From assembly GCA_918272565.1 (NCBI GenBank), contig CAKJYW010000018.1, positions 1 through 49,082 on the forward strand: DNA of 49,082 nucleotides. The letters are read 5' to 3'. How positions within the stretch are numbered: position 1 is the first letter of the stretch; each line of letters begins with the position of its first letter. Both the position numbers and the translations under genes were made by a program. Below are positions 34,432 to 43,659 of this stretch, piece after piece. Under the pieces are notes generated by a model. The model worked only from the letters and a program-made list of their open reading frames with translations, did not search any database and was not told where the DNA came from. The stretch is from Bacilli bacterium. GTDB taxonomy: Bacteria; Bacillota_I; Bacilli_A; ML615J-28; CAG-698.

Positions 34432-35037
34432 ATGGAGAAATTTTATTTAGAATTACCATCTTTAGAGCGAAAAGATGAAGCTATCGAATTTATAGAAGAG
34501 TTTTATAAATACGATTCACAAATTCATGGTACAGGTGGTTTAGATGGAAAACTAAAAAAAGGTATGAGTTATGAAGAGTGGTTAAGCAATAATACAAAAC
34601 TTCATGAAGAAAAATATGCTTTAGAACAAGGTTTGGTACCAGCATATACTTATTTTTTAATAAGAGAAGATGATAATAAAATAGTTGGTATGATTGATTT
34701 AAGATTAAGATTAAATGATCATTTGAGAAATTTTGGTGGCCATATTGGTTATTCAATAAGACCAACTGAGAGAAAAAAAGGATATAATAAAATCAATCTT
34801 TATTTAGTTTTACAAATAGCTAAAAAAAATGACTTAGAGAATGTATTAGTGACTTGTGCAGATTATAATGAAGGAAGTAGAAAATCAATTTTAGCACTTG
34901 GTGGTAAATTTGAAAAGAAGATTTTTGATGAATCAGATAATGAAACTTTAGAATTATATTGGATAGATGTTAATGAGGCACTAGAAAAATATAAAGATAT
35001 TTATGAACCTTATATTTCAAAAAGAAAAATAAAATAA
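34432..35037 (+). CDS. GNAT acetyltransferase
   Basis: 201 aa. The N-terminal half carries a GTGGLDG turn, and the GNAT core is [19 protein letters not shown], a [20 protein letters not shown] motif A (RxxGY loop) and [20 protein letters not shown], the Asn-containing motif B. This build matches predicted acetyltransferases of the COG3981 kind, of unknown substrate. It is unlike the preceding GNAT in sequence, so the two are not recent duplicates. The rbgA gene follows within 15 bases. Confidence 0.85.
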   Translation: MEKFYLELPSLERKDEAIEFIEEFYKYDSQIHGTGGLDGKLKKGMSYEEWLSNNTKLHEEKYALEQGLVPAYTYFLIREDDNKIVGMIDLRLRLNDHLRNFGGHIGYSIRPTERKKGYNKINLYLVLQIAKKNDLENVLVTCADYNEGSRKSILALGGKFEKKIFDESDNETLELYWIDVNEALEKYKDIYEPYISKRKIK

Positions 35038-35051
35038 AGGAGTTGATCCCG

Positions 35052-35891
35052 ATGAATGAAAATAATACAAACATCAATTGGTATCCTGGTCATATGGCCA
35101 AAGCCAAAAGGGAAATAGAAGAAAAATTAAAGCTTGTTGATATTGTGTATGAGTTAATTGATGCTAGAGTTCCTTATTCTAGTAAAAACCCGATGATTGA
35201 TGATGTTTTAAAGAATAAGCCTAGGCTTATCATAATGACTAAATGTGATATGGCTGATGAAAAAGAAAACAAGAAATGGGAAGCCTATTACAATAAAAAA
35301 GGGTTAAGTGTCATTTTGGTTGACTCAATTGATGGATATAATGTTAAAAAGATTGTTCCTTTATCAAAAGAAATCTTAAAAGAAAAGATTGAAAGAGATC
35401 GCCTTAGGGGACTTAAGCCTCGTCCAATTAGGAGTATGATTATCGGTATTCCTAATGTTGGGAAAAGCACTCTATTAAATAAGCTTGTTGGGAAGAAAGT
35501 AGCGCTTGTTGGAAATAAGCCTGGTGTTACTAAGGCTCAACAGTGGGTTAGACTTAATAAAGATTTAGATTTGCTTGATACTCCAGGGGTTTTATGGCCG
35601 AAATTTGATGAAAAGAAAGTGGCTATTAACCTTGCTTTAAGCGGAGCTATTAGAGATGAAGTTTTACCTATTGAAGAAATTGGTAATTATTTATTAGATT
35701 ATCTAAAAAAATATTATAAAGATGATTTAGCTAAAGCATATGGAATAGATGTTAGTTTAGATAATTATGAAATATGCGATGAAATTATGAAAAAACGAGG
35801 AAACATCAAAAGCACTGATGAATGTTTCAACCTCATTATTCAAGATTTTAGAAATTGTAGAATTGCAAATATTACACTGGATAGACTATGA
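35052..35891 (+). CDS. rbgA: ribosome biogenesis GTPase RbgA (YlqF)
   Basis: Circularly permuted GTPase needed for late maturation of the 50S subunit. The motif order is permuted as expected: G4-like TKCD (about residue 59), then G1 GIPNVGKST (about 132-140), G2 GVTK, and G3 DTPG (about 178). The N-terminal [14 protein letters not shown] is the family signature. At 279 aa the length is normal. ATG 35052 is preferred because AAAGGAG (35036-35042) lies 9 bases upstream; an in-frame TTG at 35043 abuts it. It overlaps rnhB by 4 bases (ATGA), as in many Bacilli. Confidence 0.95.
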   Translation: MNENNTNINWYPGHMAKAKREIEEKLKLVDIVYELIDARVPYSSKNPMIDDVLKNKPRLIIMTKCDMADEKENKKWEAYYNKKGLSVILVDSIDGYNVKKIVPLSKEILKEKIERDRLRGLKPRPIRSMIIGIPNVGKSTLLNKLVGKKVALVGNKPGVTKAQQWVRLNKDLDLLDTPGVLWPKFDEKKVAINLALSGAIRDEVLPIEEIGNYLLDYLKKYYKDDLAKAYGIDVSLDNYEICDEIMKKRGNIKSTDECFNLIIQDFRNCRIANITLDRL

Positions 35892-36514
35892 TAAAAGATA
35901 TTTATGGTTATGAAGAAGATTTAGCGTCTAAAGGTTATAAATATATAGCAGGATGTGATGAAGCAGGGCGTGGCCCTATGGCTGGTCCTTTGGTAGCTTC
36001 TAGCGTCATCCTCCCTATAGGCTATAAATTAGATAGGCTTGATGATTCTAAAAAATTAACTAAGAAAGTTCGAGATGAATTATTTGATATAATTATGCGT
36101 GATGCTATTGAGGTTAGTGTTACAGTAGTTAGTGTAGAAGACGTTGATAGGCTTAATGTTTACGCTGCTAGTAAGAAAGCCATGACAGAGTGCGTAAAGA
36201 AATTTAAGAATAAAGCTGACTACGTATTAACTGATTGTATGCCACTAGATTTAGATGTTCCCGTTTTAAGCTTAGTAAAAGGTGATAGTAAGAGTGCATC
36301 GATTGCGGCAGCATCTGTTATTGCTAAGGTTACAAGGGATAGGATCATGGAAGAAATCGATAAAAAATACCCGATGTATGGCTTTAAAAAGCATAAAGGA
36401 TATGTCACTAAATATCATCTAGAGATGCTAGAAAAGTATGGGGTAAGCGAAGTTCACAGGAAGTCTTTTGCCCCTGTAAAGAACAAACTCTACGAACAAC
36501 AAAAGCTCTTTTAG
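35888..36514 (+). CDS. rnhB: ribonuclease HII
   Basis: Removes ribonucleotides from DNA and RNA from RNA-DNA hybrids. The active-site acidic residues are in CDEAGRGP (Asp24, Glu25), and the VLTDCMPLD and [21 protein letters not shown] blocks are intact, followed by [10 protein letters not shown]. At 208 aa it is of normal length. It overlaps rbgA by 4 bases and ends inside the downstream terminator stem. The order rbgA-rnhB-topA (with one lipoprotein gene inserted) matches that of Bacilli. Confidence 0.96.
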   Translation: MIKDIYGYEEDLASKGYKYIAGCDEAGRGPMAGPLVASSVILPIGYKLDRLDDSKKLTKKVRDELFDIIMRDAIEVSVTVVSVEDVDRLNVYAASKKAMTECVKKFKNKADYVLTDCMPLDLDVPVLSLVKGDSKSASIAAASVIAKVTRDRIMEEIDKKYPMYGFKKHKGYVTKYHLEMLEKYGVSEVHRKSFAPVKNKLYEQQKLF

Positions 36515-36524
36515 GGCTTTTTTT
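36503..36524 (+). terminator. terminator overlapping the end of rnhB
   Basis: AAGCTC pairs with GGGCTT (one G-T), followed by T. The left arm and the stop codon overlap. Confidence 0.65.
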
Positions 36525-36526
36525 GT

Positions 36527-36556
36527 TTGCTTTATTAAAATAATGTAGTATATAAT
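36527..36556 (+). promoter_or_regulatory. promoter of the 36575 lipoprotein gene
   Basis: TTGCTT (36527-36532), 18-base spacer, TATAAT (36551-36556). Confidence 0.6.
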
Positions 36557-36574
36557 AGTAATGAGGCTAGAATT

Positions 36575-37354
36575 ATGAAAAAATTAATCATTTTTTGCAT
36601 GTTAATAATGCTACTTTGCTTATCTTCATGTGGAGGATACCATATTGAGGGGTTACAATACCCTGTAATAGAAGCAGAACATAATATTGAAAGCGAGACT
36701 GTTTCTAGTTACCTTCTAATAAAATCATCTATAGTTGATGAAAAAATGTATTATAATTTTACGATATATTCCGACTTCTTAAGGGGGACTGGAAGATATT
36801 ACCATTACTATCAAGTCGATTATAAGACAAATAAAGACACTATAATCCAATATTATCATGTATTTGATTACACTGAGACTGAACGTAAGTATGCTCAAAA
36901 GTTTGCACCTCACGAAAGAATTGATAACTTAGATGAATTTAGTGTTGCTATTGATTATGAATATAAATTAGACTCAGAAGTTATAATTAATGAGACTTTA
37001 AAATATCACGAAGACATAATCAAATTAGAAGATTTAGATAAATACGTTAATAGTGATAATATCTTTGATGTTATCTTAGATAAGATTGATAGTGAGAATA
37101 AATATAAATTTACTATTAACTTTAGTGAGGAATTAGGTCATTTCGATTTTCAAGCTTTTATTAAGACAACTGATGGTGAAATATTCCCATTCTATGGAAT
37201 TTATCATTATGAACTAAAACGTGGTAATTACACAACTTTAAGCTACGAAGAACTAGCTTCAAATATCAAAATAGATGAAATTTATTATAAAATTATCTAT
37301 TATAGTAATGAAAGTGCAAATGGGCTAAATTATTACGGAATTATCAAAAACTAG
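36575..37354 (+). CDS. lipoprotein of unknown function
   Basis: 259 aa. Signal peptide with lipobox LSSC (Cys19) directs lipidation on the outer face of the membrane. The mature part is rich in Tyr and acidic residues and alternates strand-like stretches; no domain recognised. GAGG lies 8 bases before the ATG. It stands alone between rnhB and topA with its own promoter, and is followed by a hairpin-rich gap. Confidence 0.75.
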   Translation: MKKLIIFCMLIMLLCLSSCGGYHIEGLQYPVIEAEHNIESETVSSYLLIKSSIVDEKMYYNFTIYSDFLRGTGRYYHYYQVDYKTNKDTIIQYYHVFDYTETERKYAQKFAPHERIDNLDEFSVAIDYEYKLDSEVIINETLKYHEDIIKLEDLDKYVNSDNIFDVILDKIDSENKYKFTINFSEELGHFDFQAFIKTTDGEIFPFYGIYHYELKRGNYTTLSYEELASNIKIDEIYYKIIYYSNESANGLNYYGIIKN

Positions 37355-37367
37355 CAATTTTTGGTTG

Positions 37368-37457
37368 TTTTTCTACCTATAAGTAGAAAAATAAGCCTTT
37401 TTAGGCTTAATATGAGAAGATTAGTGTTTTTTGGCTGATTAATCACTAATATTAGTG
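37368..37457. other. hairpin-rich intergenic region before topA
   Basis: Several inverted repeats in a row: TTTTTCTAC/GTAGAAAAA (37368-37391), AAGCCT-tttt-AGGCTT (37393-37408), and the perfect 14-base palindrome CACTAATATTAGTG (37444-37457) that also echoes a TTAGTG at 37421. The first two can end the 36575 transcript; the third may be a binding site near topA. Confidence 0.6.
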
Positions 37458-37492
37458 CTCTAAAAAAGAATTTGAAAAAATGATGGAAAAAC

Positions 37493-37521
37493 TTGATTTA
37501 AGTTTTCTTATTGTGTAGAAT
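37493..37521 (+). promoter_or_regulatory. promoter of topA
   Basis: TTGATT (37493-37498), 17-base spacer, TAGAAT (37516-37521). The expected transcript start at about 37528 supports the ATG at 37544. Confidence 0.65.
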
Positions 37522-37543
37522 ATTATGGCGAAAAGGTGCTATT

Positions 37544-39526
37544 ATGAATAAATATTTAGTTATTGTTGAATCACCAGCAAAATCTAAAACAATTGAAAAA
37601 TATCTTGGTAGTGACTACAAAGTTACATCATCTAAGGGCCATATTAGAGATCTTAAGACTAATGGTGTCGGTGGATTTGGTGTTGATATTGATAACAATT
37701 TCCAACCTTCATATAAGATCTTAAATGACAAATTAGCGGTCGTTAGAGAACTTAAAAAAGATGTAAAAGAGTCAGACAAAGTCTTTCTTGCTACCGACCC
37801 TGATAGAGAAGGGGAAGCTATTAGTTGGCATTTAGCTGAAGTTTTAGGGCTTGATAATAGCAATTCACAAAGAATTGAGTTCCATGAAATCACTAAAACT
37901 GCTGTTTTGAATGCTTTCCAAAATGGTCGTGAGATTAATATGGACTTAGTTAGAAGCCAAGAATCACGTAGAATCTTAGATAGAATCATCGGATTTAGCT
38001 TATCTAAACTTCTTCAAAATAAGATTGGCTCAAAGTCTGCAGGTCGTGTTCAATCTGTTGCTTTGAAACTGATTGTTGAAAAGGAAAAAGAAGTAAGTGC
38101 TTTTAAGGCTGATGAATATTGGGATATCTATCTTGATTTCAAAGAGAAAGATGCTAAAGTTAGAGCAAAGCTTATTTTAGATGGTGAAGAAAAGATAAAA
38201 TTAGATAACAAAGAAGCTGCAGATAATGTTATTAATAATCTAGGAAGAGAATATAAGATTAAAAACATTATCTTTAGAGAACGTGAAAAAGCTAGTCGTG
38301 AGCCTTATATCACTTCAACTCTTCAACAAGACGCATCTAGTAAATTAGGCTTCAATGCTAAAAAGACAATGATGATAGCGCAAAAGCTTTATGAAGGTGT
38401 TGAGCTTAAGAATGAACGTGTTGGTTTAATCACTTACATGAGAACTGACTCATTTAGGCTTTCACAAGATTTCATCAATGAAGCTAAAGCTGAAATCATT
38501 AAAAATTATGGTGCTAATTATTACAAAGGATATTTTGAGAAGAACAAAGGCAAAAATGTTCAAGATGCCCATGAAGCAATTAGGCCTACTAGAGTGTTTT
38601 ATAAGCCTGAAGAAGTTAAGCCTTATCTAGATAATGATGAAATAAAGCTTTATTCATTAATTTACTCTAGAGCAATGGCATCACTAATGGCTAATGCGGT
38701 TGTGGAAGACCAAAAGGTATTGATTGAAAACAATGGCTATATCTTTGAAGCTAATGGTGAAAAGACTATTTTTGATGGATATTTAGGTATTTATAAAGAC
38801 ACAGAAGAAGATATTAAGAGTTTGCCTGATCTAAAAGAAGGTCAAGTATTAAAAGGAGCAAGTGCTACAAGTGAACAAAAATTCACAAATCCTCCTTTAA
38901 GATACAATGAAGCTCGTCTTATTAGAAAGATGGAAGAACTTGGAATTGGTAGACCATCAACTTATGCAATTACTATTGAGACTTTGAAAGCTCGTAATTA
39001 CGTGAAATTAGAGAAGAAGTGCTTCGTTCCAACAAAGCAAGGTGAATTAACTAGCGAAAAATTATCGGAATTCTTTGAATCAATAATTAATGTTAAATAC
39101 ACAGCCGAGATGGAAGAGACGCTTGATAAGATTGCTAGAGGCGATGTTGTTTGGTACACTGAGCTTAAGAAGTTCTATGATGCTTATATGCCGCTTCTTA
39201 ATAAAGCTACAAATGAAATGAAAAAGATTTATCCAATTTACCTAGATGAAGTTTGTCCTAATTGTGGGAAACCTCTAGTTATTAGAAATGGTAGATTTGG
39301 AGAATTTGCAGCTTGTAGCGGTTATCCAACATGCCACTATATTAAGAAAAAAGAACCTGAACCAGTTGTTGATACAAACATCATTTGTCCAAAATGTGGC
39401 AAAGGAACATTGGTTGAAAGGGTTTCTAAGAGGGGAAGAAGCAAAGGACAAAAGTTCTATGCATGTAGCAGATATCCTAAATGTGATGCTACTTATTCAC
39501 AATTACCAGAAAAAGAAGAAAACTGA
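37544..39526 (+). CDS. topA: DNA topoisomerase I
   Basis: Type IA topoisomerase that relaxes negative supercoils. The Toprim domain is at the N-terminus (VIVESPAKSKTIEKYLG, then ATDPDREGEAISWHL with the DxD metal site). The catalytic Tyr is Tyr298 in LITYMRTDSF. Two C-terminal zinc ribbons are visible (CPNCGKPLVIRNGRFG...C...C and CPKCGKGTLVERVS...C...C). The 660-aa length is that of Firmicutes TopA. ATG 37544 is used because the upstream in-frame start at 37511 lies inside the promoter. It ends in TGA within a terminator stem. Confidence 0.96.
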   Translation: MNKYLVIVESPAKSKTIEKYLGSDYKVTSSKGHIRDLKTNGVGGFGVDIDNNFQPSYKILNDKLAVVRELKKDVKESDKVFLATDPDREGEAISWHLAEVLGLDNSNSQRIEFHEITKTAVLNAFQNGREINMDLVRSQESRRILDRIIGFSLSKLLQNKIGSKSAGRVQSVALKLIVEKEKEVSAFKADEYWDIYLDFKEKDAKVRAKLILDGEEKIKLDNKEAADNVINNLGREYKIKNIIFREREKASREPYITSTLQQDASSKLGFNAKKTMMIAQKLYEGVELKNERVGLITYMRTDSFRLSQDFINEAKAEIIKNYGANYYKGYFEKNKGKNVQDAHEAIRPTRVFYKPEEVKPYLDNDEIKLYSLIYSRAMASLMANAVVEDQKVLIENNGYIFEANGEKTIFDGYLGIYKDTEEDIKSLPDLKEGQVLKGASATSEQKFTNPPLRYNEARLIRKMEELGIGRPSTYAITIETLKARNYVKLEKKCFVPTKQGELTSEKLSEFFESIINVKYTAEMEETLDKIARGDVVWYTELKKFYDAYMPLLNKATNEMKKIYPIYLDEVCPNCGKPLVIRNGRFGEFAACSGYPTCHYIKKKEPEPVVDTNIICPKCGKGTLVERVSKRGRSKGQKFYACSRYPKCDATYSQLPEKEEN

Positions 39527-39547
39527 TGAAGCAATTCATCAGTTTTT
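39520..39547 (+). terminator. terminator overlapping the topA stop
   Basis: AAACTGATGAA pairs with TTCATCAGTTT, loop GCAA, T-run after. The TGA stop lies in the left arm. Confidence 0.85.
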
Positions 39548-39548
39548 A

Positions 39549-39557
39549 TGTTATAAT
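39549..39557 (+). promoter_or_regulatory. extended -10 promoter of the 39594 gene
   Basis: TG-T-TATAAT just past the topA terminator; no clear -35. Confidence 0.5.
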
Positions 39558-39593
39558 AATAGAAATTGTTATATTTATTTTTTAGGAGTTTTT

Positions 39594-39929
39594 ATGGATA
39601 ATTTAATTGCTTATTGTGGACTAGACTGTAGTAAATGTGAAGCTTATATTGCCACAATCAATAACGATGATGTTTTACGCGCGACCGTTGCTAAAAAGTG
39701 GTCAGAACTTAATAACGTAGAAATCACTAAAGAAATGATTAATTGCATGGGATGCAAAAGTGATGGAGTAAAGACTGTTTTTTGTAGTTCATTATGTCCA
39801 ATTAGAAAATGCGCTATTGAAAAAAAGATAGAAACATGTGGCGATTGCGATAAACTAGAAACTTGCAAAGAAATTAAAATGATAATAGATACTAATATCG
39901 ATGCTTATAACAGATTAAAAAACAAATAA
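39594..39929 (+). CDS. DUF3795 Cys-rich protein
   Basis: 111 aa with ten or more Cys in a pattern typical of DUF3795: AYCGLDCSKCEAY at the N-terminus, INCMGCKSDG in the middle, and FCSSLCPIRKC followed by CGDCDKLETC. The spacing suggests iron-sulfur or zinc binding; no biochemical role is established for the family. TTAGGAG lies before ATG 39594. It is followed 12 bases later by another Cys-containing protein gene. Confidence 0.85.
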   Translation: MDNLIAYCGLDCSKCEAYIATINNDDVLRATVAKKWSELNNVEITKEMINCMGCKSDGVKTVFCSSLCPIRKCAIEKKIETCGDCDKLETCKEIKMIIDTNIDAYNRLKNK

Positions 39930-39941
39930 AGAGGTAAAAAC

Positions 39942-40364
39942 ATGTATTGTAAAAAATGTGGAACTAAGATTAGTGATGATTCTATTTATTGTTTTAATTG
40001 TGGATGCAAGGTTGTTGAAACGATAAGCGATGATGATTTAAGAATCGAAAGTGTTGTACCAATCGATGAACATGATAAAATGTGGAAGAATTTCGCTAAA
40101 CTTTCTCAAATTTTTGGAATTGTTGGTTTTGCTTTGTGTTGGACTCCTTTCTTTATTGGCCTTATTTTAGGCCTACCTGCAATTGTTTTTGGAGCACTGG
40201 GGCGTAAAGCTGGTGATAAATTATCTTTAAGACGATCTGCTATTGGTAGGGCGTTAGCTGTTCCTGCTTGTATGATATCTTTTATCATGTTTGCCGCATT
40301 CATAACATTTGTAGCATTAGAGATAGCAGGAATTATCGATTGGGGTATTACTGATTTCTTCTAA
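39942..40364 (+). CDS. zinc-ribbon membrane protein (DUF4190-like)
   Basis: 140 aa. The N-terminus is a zinc ribbon: CKKCGTKISDDSIYCFNCG, with two CxxC pairs. Two transmembrane segments follow (about residues 55-88 and 107-132) with a GRKAGDKLSLRRSAIGRALAV-like loop between. This zinc-ribbon plus two-TM arrangement is common in Firmicutes (DUF4190-type) with unknown role. AGAGGT before the ATG sets the start. Confidence 0.8.
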   Translation: MYCKKCGTKISDDSIYCFNCGCKVVETISDDDLRIESVVPIDEHDKMWKNFAKLSQIFGIVGFALCWTPFFIGLILGLPAIVFGALGRKAGDKLSLRRSAIGRALAVPACMISFIMFAAFITFVALEIAGIIDWGITDFF

Positions 40365-40402
40365 TAAGTAACAAAGAGCAAAGATTTGATTAATAAATGA
40401 TT

Positions 40403-40431
40403 TGATAAAAATACACAAAAAGAGTAAAATA
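40403..40431 (+). promoter_or_regulatory. promoter ending at the plsC start codon
   Basis: TTGATA (40403-40408), 17-base spacer, TAAAAT (40426-40431). The expected transcript start falls on or next to the ATG at 40436, so the plsC transcript may be leaderless. No ribosome binding site precedes the ATG. Confidence 0.55.
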
Positions 40432-40435
40432 TAAT

Positions 40436-41065
40436 ATGGCAATTAAAAAAAAGAAGTTCAAAGAAAAAAGGTGGTTTTACGATCTAGGGTTTGTAACGGG
40501 AATTTGGCCGCTCATCGCTTGGTTTAGACCAAAGAAGATTTTTATACATAAGAGATATAAAATAAAAGGCGGAGCAGTTCTATGTTATAACCATAGGTCT
40601 TATTTTGATTTTATGTCGACTCTTATGGCGGTTATTTTTCGTCGCCACAGAGTTGTCTCAATTGAAGAGATGATTGAAAAGAAATTCAATCGTTGGGTAA
40701 TGACTCACCTTTTAATAATTCCAATAAACAAAAATAATTTATCTATAGAGTCTTATAAGCAGATTACAACTGTCTTAAAAGGCGGAGGATTAATTGATAT
40801 CTTTCCTGAGGGTTCCTTAAATGATAGCGATGAAATGCTTGAATTTAAAGATGGACCAGCTCTATTTGCTTTAAGGTGCAAAGTTCCAATTATCCCTATC
40901 TATATTAGAAAGAGGAAAAATGTCTTTGAACGAATGAGATTCTATTTTGGAGATCCTATTGATTTAAACGAGCTAGGATTTACTAAAGATAATTTGCATG
41001 AAGCTACACTTCTGTTACAAGATAAAATGAATGAATTAAAAGAGTTTTCTAAGGAGGCTAAATAA
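40436..41065 (+). CDS. plsC: 1-acyl-glycerol-3-phosphate acyltransferase (PlsC type)
   Basis: Transfers an acyl chain to lysophosphatidic acid to give phosphatidic acid at the membrane. The catalytic HX4D motif is NHRSYFD (His53, Asp58), and the FPEGSLND motif III and VPIIPIYI motif IV are present. At 209 aa the length is typical. The ATG follows an A/T-rich run with no Shine-Dalgarno, and a good promoter -10 lies just 5 bases before it, suggesting leaderless translation. Its stop codon shares one base with the DegV start. The next two genes are FakB- and FakA-type, so this forms a fatty-acid-to-phospholipid group. Confidence 0.92.
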   Translation: MAIKKKKFKEKRWFYDLGFVTGIWPLIAWFRPKKIFIHKRYKIKGGAVLCYNHRSYFDFMSTLMAVIFRRHRVVSIEEMIEKKFNRWVMTHLLIIPINKNNLSIESYKQITTVLKGGGLIDIFPEGSLNDSDEMLEFKDGPALFALRCKVPIIPIYIRKRKNVFERMRFYFGDPIDLNELGFTKDNLHEATLLLQDKMNELKEFSKEAK

Positions 41066-42003
41066 TGAGAGATTTTACAATTATTGTTGACACAACAAGT
41101 GATTTAAGTAAGGAAGTTTTAGAAGATTTCAATTTGAAGTTAATCAAAGCTCACTTCGTTGATGAAGATGGAAAGGACAAAGTATCATTTACTGATTGGA
41201 GTGAATGTACTTATTACAATGGTCAAGCTGATTTCTTTAAACATTTAAAGGCTAATCCTGATGGTTTTAAGACTTCTCCTAATAGCGTTTATGAAGTAAC
41301 TGAATGCTTTAAAGAAGAAATCAAGAAAGATAAAGATATCCTTGCTATCACAATCTCTTCAACAATGAGTGGAACATTCAATATGTTTAATAGTGCTAAG
41401 AAAGATTTAGAAGGCACTCACAACTGTGAAATAAAAATTGTTGACTCTATGAGATTTGGTGGTGGTATTGGACTACTAGCAATTAAAGCTTCTATTTTAA
41501 GAAGCGAAGGTAAGACACTTGATGAAGTCTACGATTATTTAGAAGCAAATAAGAACACATTCCACCAAATGGGATGGTTAGATGACTTATCATTTGTAGC
41601 TAAGAAAGGTAGAATTACTCACTCTAAAGCTTTCTTTGGTCAACTAATTGGAATTAAGCCACTTGGTGAATCTGATCAAAATGGATTAACTACTGTTTTA
41701 GGTAAAGCTAAAGGTGAAAAGGGTGCTTACCCTGCAATGCTTTCATACATTGAAAAAACAATCGAAAATCCTAGTGAACAAAATATTTTAATTTGCCACT
41801 CTGTTAGAGAAAAGCAAGCATTAGAATATAAGAGATTGATTGAAGAAAAGTTCAATCCTAAGAAAGTATATATTATTGAATGCGGACCAAGCTGTGGTAT
41901 TAATATTGGACCTGGTCTAATGAGCTGTTATTATCAAGGAAAACCAATCTCTAAAGATTTGGTTGAAGAAAAAGCGTTAATGGAGTCAATTTTAACAAAA
42001 TAA
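41065..42003 (+). CDS. DegV family fatty acid-binding protein (FakB type)
   Basis: Carries a fatty acid for phosphorylation by FakA. The N-terminal FTIIVDTTSDLSKE and AITISSTMSGTFN blocks mark the DegV fold, and MSGTFNMF contributes to carboxylate contact. At 312 aa it is slightly longer than usual, with an extended segment around SFTDWSECTYYNGQADFF. Next to plsC and a FakA-type kinase gene, its role as FakB is well supported by context, although chain specificity is unknown. The start has AAGGAGG in the end of plsC. Confidence 0.9.
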   Translation: MRDFTIIVDTTSDLSKEVLEDFNLKLIKAHFVDEDGKDKVSFTDWSECTYYNGQADFFKHLKANPDGFKTSPNSVYEVTECFKEEIKKDKDILAITISSTMSGTFNMFNSAKKDLEGTHNCEIKIVDSMRFGGGIGLLAIKASILRSEGKTLDEVYDYLEANKNTFHQMGWLDDLSFVAKKGRITHSKAFFGQLIGIKPLGESDQNGLTTVLGKAKGEKGAYPAMLSYIEKTIENPSEQNILICHSVREKQALEYKRLIEEKFNPKKVYIIECGPSCGINIGPGLMSCYYQGKPISKDLVEEKALMESILTK

Positions 42004-42035
42004 CAAACTAGTTTTTATTTCGTTTTGAGGTTATT

Positions 42036-43652
42036 ATGGTTATTACGAGTTTAAATGGTACAATTTTTGAGGAAATGCTCAAAAATGCCTTAAACAACTT
42101 AAAAGTAAATGAAAAGGTGATTAATAGCATGAACGTTTTCCCTGTTCCTGATGGTGACACTGGTAGTAATATGCGTGTTACTTTAGAAAACGGGGTTGTA
42201 AACACTAAGCCAAATAATCATCTTGGAGATTATTTGAAAGACTTATCAAGAAATATGCTAATAGGTGCTAGGGGCAATAGTGGCGTAATCTTGTCACAGT
42301 TTTTCAAAGGAATATATGAAGAATTAAAGAGATGCTCAATTGCTAATTCAGGGGAACTTAGAGATGCTTTTATTAATGCTTATAAGATGGCTTATAAGGC
42401 TGTTTCTAAACCTACTGAAGGAACAATTTTAACCGTTGCTAGAGAAGGTATTGAAAACATCAAAGATCAGGTTAGCCGTAGCACTAAGATCGATGTCTTT
42501 TTCTCAATTTATGTAGCTGAGATGAAAAAGAGCTTAAGCTATACTCCTGAACTACTTCCTATCTTAAAGGAAGCTGGTGTTATTGACTCTGGTGGAGCAG
42601 GTTACGTTGTCTTAGTTGAAGGCTTATTAATGTATTTACATGATGAGATAGTTGATTTAGATAATGCTAAAGAAGAAGATTTCATCATTACTACTGATAT
42701 TGATAATTTCAACGCTGATAGTAAATTTGAATTAGGTTATGAAATATCTTTCCATTTACAACTTTTAAATGGCAAAGGTGATGTGACTAATTTTGATTTA
42801 GATAAATTCAATGATGATTTAGAGAAAAATGCTAGAGACATAGTTTCAAGCCGTGAAGGTGATGTTGTGATTTGTGACGTTAAGACAATGGAACCATCTA
42901 AAATAATTGAATTATGTCAAAAATATGGTGAATTTGTTTCATTTGATATGGAAAACTTAGATATCAAATCAAACAAAGAAACAACTAAGAAGTTTTTAGG
43001 TAAAGTGGCAGTTGTTAGTGGCGATGGCTTAAAAGAGATTTACCACGATCTAGGGTGTGATATCGTAATCGATGGTGGTAAAACGATGAATGCTTATTCT
43101 AGTGACTTTATTAGAGCTTTAAGAGAACTTAATGCTTTAAATATCGTTATTTTGCCAAATGATAAAAACAATATTTTAGCAATCAATCAAGCAGTTGATT
43201 TCTTAAGTAAGAAAAATGTTAATATCTTAAAAACTAACAATGTCTTAGAAGGTTATTACGCTTTAGCAAGTGATGTTAATGATAGCGATAATCTAGATTA
43301 CAGAATCAATCAAATGGAAGAAGGAAAGAATATGATTGAAACATTTGGTGTCTTTGCTTCTGTCCGTGATTGTACTTTAAACGATGTTAGAATCAAAAAA
43401 GATGATTATGTTATTGTTAAGGGTGATATTGTTTTAGATAGTTACAGTGATTTAATTAAAACAATCGTTAAAGGACTAGAAAAACTTGAAGCAATTGATG
43501 AGAAATCAACATTAATTATTTCTAAAGGAAAAGATTATGAATTTGATGATGATGAATTATTAAATGGAATAAGTGATGCTTTCCCTAATTTAGAAGTAAG
43601 TTTCATTGAAGGTGGACAACCTGTTTATTCAATGCTAATAGGATTATTGTAG
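42036..43652 (+). CDS. fakA: fatty acid kinase catalytic subunit FakA
   Basis: Phosphorylates fatty acid bound to FakB, giving acyl phosphate for phospholipid synthesis. The N-terminal DhaL/DAK2 domain (about residues 1-200) has FPVPDGDTGSNM (Asp39, Asp41) and GARGNSGVILSQF, the nucleotide and Mg sites. A linker domain follows, and the C-terminal part (about 330-538) has the DegV-like fold seen in YloV/FakA. At 538 aa it is of normal length. Its start is near TTGAGGT. It lies 33 bases after the FakB gene in the plsC-fakB-fakA group. Confidence 0.95.
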   Translation: MVITSLNGTIFEEMLKNALNNLKVNEKVINSMNVFPVPDGDTGSNMRVTLENGVVNTKPNNHLGDYLKDLSRNMLIGARGNSGVILSQFFKGIYEELKRCSIANSGELRDAFINAYKMAYKAVSKPTEGTILTVAREGIENIKDQVSRSTKIDVFFSIYVAEMKKSLSYTPELLPILKEAGVIDSGGAGYVVLVEGLLMYLHDEIVDLDNAKEEDFIITTDIDNFNADSKFELGYEISFHLQLLNGKGDVTNFDLDKFNDDLEKNARDIVSSREGDVVICDVKTMEPSKIIELCQKYGEFVSFDMENLDIKSNKETTKKFLGKVAVVSGDGLKEIYHDLGCDIVIDGGKTMNAYSSDFIRALRELNALNIVILPNDKNNILAINQAVDFLSKKNVNILKTNNVLEGYYALASDVNDSDNLDYRINQMEEGKNMIETFGVFASVRDCTLNDVRIKKDDYVIVKGDIVLDSYSDLIKTIVKGLEKLEAIDEKSTLIISKGKDYEFDDDELLNGISDAFPNLEVSFIEGGQPVYSMLIGLL

Positions 43653-43659
43653 GTGTGAT

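Noticed and set aside
33815-35037. The two GNAT genes as a tandem duplication
   Set aside because: Their sequences and subfamily patterns differ too much; only the fold is shared.
35043-35052. TTG start for rbgA
   Set aside because: It abuts the AAAGGAG site, which fits the ATG at 35052.
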